64,000 nucleotides of DNA from NCBI GenBank assembly GCA_947493215.1, contig CANLQE010000001.1:1054001-1118000 (forward strand), in the 5' to 3' direction. The translations under genes were made by a program, and so were the position numbers. Source of the stretch: an uncultured Sphingomonadaceae bacterium (GTDB lineage Bacteria; Pseudomonadota; Alphaproteobacteria; Sphingomonadales; Sphingomonadaceae). The notes below the pieces were generated by a model that saw only the letters and a list, made by a program, of their open reading frames with translations, made no database searches and was not told the origin of the DNA. Shown here piece after piece: positions 61,697 to 64,000 of the stretch (its first letter is position 1; each line of letters begins with the position of its first letter).

Positions 61697-61718
61697 TTGC
61701 AACAAAGGTAAGTTGCAA
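61697..61718. promoter_or_regulatory. Inverted repeat before the TonB receptor
   Basis: TTGCAAC (61697-61703) and GTTGCAA (61712-61718) are exact inverse copies with an 8-base spacer. They lie 27 bases before the ATG and just after TTGACT (61687-61692), a candidate -35 box. It looks like an operator; the protein is unknown. The rest of the sequence between 61470 and 61696 has no supported gene. Confidence 0.45.
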
Positions 61719-61744
61719 TGCTAAATATCAGAGGGGGATCAGCT

Positions 61745-64000
61745 ATGCAGACTGCCAAAAAATTTAACCGTACCGTATCTCACGTCCGTCAATCAGCCAT
61801 GTGTAGCGCGGCTGCGTTCGCGTTTGTCTGCGCCAGCGGAGCGTCTGCCCAAGAGGTCGATGAAACCGAAATGGAGCAAGGTCAGGTCGCCGAAGAATCG
61901 CGCGGTGGTCTGGAAGAGATCGTTGTTACGGCGCGTAAGCGCGAGGAAGGCTTGCAAGACACGCCGATCTCAATTTCCGCCTTCACTTCAGAGGGAATCG
62001 AAGCGCGACAAATCCAGAAGATCTCCGGCATCGCGTCACAAACCCCGAGCCTGACCTTCGAGGAAGCCGCCCCGATCTCGGGCAGCAGTGCTGTTGCAGT
62101 GATGTTTATACGCGGCATCGGTCAGGTTGAGTCGATCCCGACAGTTGACCTAGGTGTTGGGCTCTATGTCGATGGTGTTTACCTGGCGCGCAGCGTAGGC
62201 GGCGTGCTCGATCTGGTCGACGTAGAACGGGTTGAAATCCTCCGCGGCCCGCAGGGTACGCTATTCGGCAGGAATACGATCGGTGGGGCTGTTTCGATCA
62301 CTAGCCGCAAGCCTGAAGATTACTTCAACGGCGAAGTCAGCTTGCTGGCCGGCAGCGACGATTATTTCGTACCGCGCGCAATGGTAAACGTCCCACTGGG
62401 TCAAAATGCCGCTGTGCGATTCTCGGGCGTCTACACGACGCGTGATGGATATGTGAAAAAGCCGGCAACCGGTAAGGACACGGGGGATCAGAATCGCCTT
62501 TCGGGCCGCGCGCACTTTATGTTTGAGCCGATCCCGTCACTTGAATTTAACCTGATTTTTGACATGACACGCGAGCGGACAAACGGAGCGGCTTATGTCC
62601 TGACAGACACGGCATCTACCGGACTCTACCCGCTCAATCCAGATGGAACACCAACCCCGTTTCCACAAGAAGACAAGGCAGGGGTGTTTCCTTTCTTCCA
62701 TAATGTCGTTTTGAACGGCGCGACGTGTGCCGGAGCTGCACCTCCGGTAACCAATCCGCCGCCATTGCCACAATGTTTTGGCGATCACTTAATTTCACCC
62801 AATCTCGATACTGACTTTTCCGATTTTGATACTTTTTCGGATCTCGACATCTGGGGTGTTTCCTTCATTTCAGAATGGGATATCGGAGCGGTCACACTGA
62901 AATCGATTACAGCCTATCGCGAAACTGAATCGCTCTATTCATTTGATCAGGATCACACACCGCTACAGATTGCAGAGGTGACCACTACCAGCGACCAGTG
63001 GCAGTTTACCCAAGAGCTGCAGCTGCTCGGAACCGCTTTTGACGACCGGCTGAACTACATCTTGGGCGGTTTCTTCTTCAAGGAAAAGGCGGTCAGCATT
63101 GAAGGCGATATCACTTTCCCTGTTGTCAACTTTCAAAGCGGTGGCCGGACAAACAATCGCAGCGTCGCTGCCTTTGCGCAGGCAACCTTTGAGGCGACCG
63201 ACCGGCTGAGCATCACTGGAGGTATCCGATACACCAAGGATAACAAAAAATTCGAACCCGATCAGTTTGTATTCAGTTCGCAGATCGGAGTGCCTGCCGG
63301 ATTCCCGCTCATTGCAGTACCTACAGCGGCGGGATTTGACTTAGCACCTGAGGACGAGCTGGTGTTCAGTCGTTGGACGCCAATGGTCAACGTTTCCTAT
63401 GACTGGACGGATGACGTGATGACCTACATCACCTATTCCGAAGGCTTCAAATCGGGTGGCTTTACACAGCGAGTTTTTCCGCCGATCGTTCTCGGACCTG
63501 GCCAGGGTGTTGGCGACGTGCTCGGTTTCGGACCTGAAGTTGCCAAGGTCTGGGAGGCAGGCCTCAAGAGTGAGCTTTTCAATGGTTCGATTCGCCTCAA
63601 CGCCGCGGTCTTCAAAACTGATTACTCAGGTGTTCAGGTTACGGTCCAAAACGTCAGCGTGGCTCCGATCATCCTAAACGCGGCATCAGCCGATATCAAA
63701 GGTGGTGAAATCGAGCTGACTGCAGTGCCAATTCCTGGCGCATTGCTCGAATTTGGTGTCGGTTATATTGACGCGGAGTTTAATGAGGTTGCACCGGGCG
63801 CGCAGGTAACGGTGGATGACAAATTCATCAAGACTCCCAAGTGGACGCTTCACGCAGGCGCGTCCTATGAAATTCTCACCGATAGCGCCTGGACCATCAC
63901 GCCGCGGGTTGACTGGGCCTATCGTTCACGCACGGAGAACAATTCCATCAACTCGCCGCAGGTTTCCCAGCCAGGATATCACCTGCTTGATGCTGGCATC
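61745..64000 (+). CDS. TonB-dependent outer membrane receptor (5' part)
   Basis: 752 codons to the window end without stop; the 3' end is outside. A signal peptide ends near CASGASAQ. A TonB-box/plug start (LEEIVVTARKREEGLQDTPI) and plug signatures (FIRGIG, VDGVYLAR, VEILRGPQGTLFGRNTIGG) follow, then beta-barrel segments (YITYSEGFKSGGF). Sphingomonads use large sets of such receptors to import aromatic and other compounds. Its place at the end of the locus suggests uptake of the pathway's substrate. Confidence 0.9.
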   Translation, partial: MQTAKKFNRTVSHVRQSAMCSAAAFAFVCASGASAQEVDETEMEQGQVAEESRGGLEEIVVTARKREEGLQDTPISISAFTSEGIEARQIQKISGIASQTPSLTFEEAAPISGSSAVAVMFIRGIGQVESIPTVDLGVGLYVDGVYLARSVGGVLDLVDVERVEILRGPQGTLFGRNTIGGAVSITSRKPEDYFNGEVSLLAGSDDYFVPRAMVNVPLGQNAAVRFSGVYTTRDGYVKKPATGKDTGDQNRLSGRAHFMFEPIPSLEFNLIFDMTRERTNGAAYVLTDTASTGLYPLNPDGTPTPFPQEDKAGVFPFFHNVVLNGATCAGAAPPVTNPPPLPQCFGDHLISPNLDTDFSDFDTFSDLDIWGVSFISEWDIGAVTLKSITAYRETESLYSFDQDHTPLQIAEVTTTSDQWQFTQELQLLGTAFDDRLNYILGGFFFKEKAVSIEGDITFPVVNFQSGGRTNNRSVAAFAQATFEATDRLSITGGIRYTKDNKKFEPDQFVFSSQIGVPAGFPLIAVPTAAGFDLAPEDELVFSRWTPMVNVSYDWTDDVMTYITYSEGFKSGGFTQRVFPPIVLGPGQGVGDVLGFGPEVAKVWEAGLKSELFNGSIRLNAAVFKTDYSGVQVTVQNVSVAPIILNAASADIKGGEIELTAVPIPGALLEFGVGYIDAEFNEVAPGAQVTVDDKFIKTPKWTLHAGASYEILTDSAWTITPRVDWAYRSRTENNSINSPQVSQPGYHLLDAGI

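Noticed and set aside
1-64000. CRISPR array
   Set aside because: No set of regularly spaced repeats was seen.

Overview
The window looks like chromosomal DNA of an alphaproteobacterium, most likely order Sphingomonadales (a Sphingorhabdus/Parasphingorhabdus-like relative). The support is the gene content and order (cbp3-like chaperone, DUF177, bamE, glnD, mutS), the sphingomonad style of the TonB receptor, and a ParB resembling those of sphingomonad plasmids. Genus is inference; no rRNA is present.

Layout. (1) About 0.2-35.6 kb is densely packed core genome. It starts with a short surface-sugar block (glycosyltransferase-like protein, CMP-sugar synthetase, HAD phosphatase). Then come a flavin monooxygenase, an SDR enzyme, aminopeptidase N, a YfiH nucleosidase, a DASS carrier, a Cys/Met PLP enzyme, an Mla-type lipid transporter (mlaE-F-D plus lipoprotein), lgt and midA, an acyl-CoA ligase, glnD, DUF177 and cbp3, bamE, maeB, mutS, a peroxiredoxin, argB, yggT, folD, marC, a Trm112-like protein, a LON-domain protein and a YbbN-like thioredoxin. 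Many genes overlap by 1-4 bases. (2) tRNA-Gly(GCC) lies at 35.76 kb. (3) About 35.8-45.1 kb is a decayed mobile region: inverted repeats, an ArdC-like antirestriction gene, a truncated ParB, a Fic protein, a MucR regulator, a small gene broken by an amber codon, a HigB/HigA-like toxin-antitoxin pair with an overlapping unknown third gene, an IS1-type fragment, an in-frame fusion of an IS3-type OrfA with a beheaded tyrosine integrase, and a beheaded response regulator. Its 41.6-43.4 kb part is visibly more AT-rich than the flanks.

(4) About 45.5-64 kb is a catabolic locus that I cannot match to a pathway I know. It encodes an AraC regulator; a leftward group (NAT-like acyltransferase, UbiD decarboxylase, AhpD-like protein); a rightward group (C-C bond hydrolase, extradiol dioxygenase, two-subunit Rieske dioxygenase, AMI1-like amidase); a MarR regulator; an enamidase-like amidohydrolase with an AA_synth (DUF1185) protein; three more AhpD-like proteins with UbiX and thioredoxin; an NrtS-like membrane protein; and a TonB receptor cut by the window end. 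The set suggests uptake of an aromatic, perhaps nitrogen-containing, compound, prenyl-FMN-dependent decarboxylation, ring dihydroxylation, meta cleavage, C-C hydrolysis and amide hydrolysis. Two promoters in this locus share a nearly identical 24-base block around the -10 element (49857-49880 and 55769-55792), so the hydrolase/dioxygenase and enamidase transcription units are probably co-regulated. Three putative enzymes have lost or changed key residues: two AhpD-like proteins and the enamidase-like protein. The NAT-like protein has a conservative Asp-to-Glu change.
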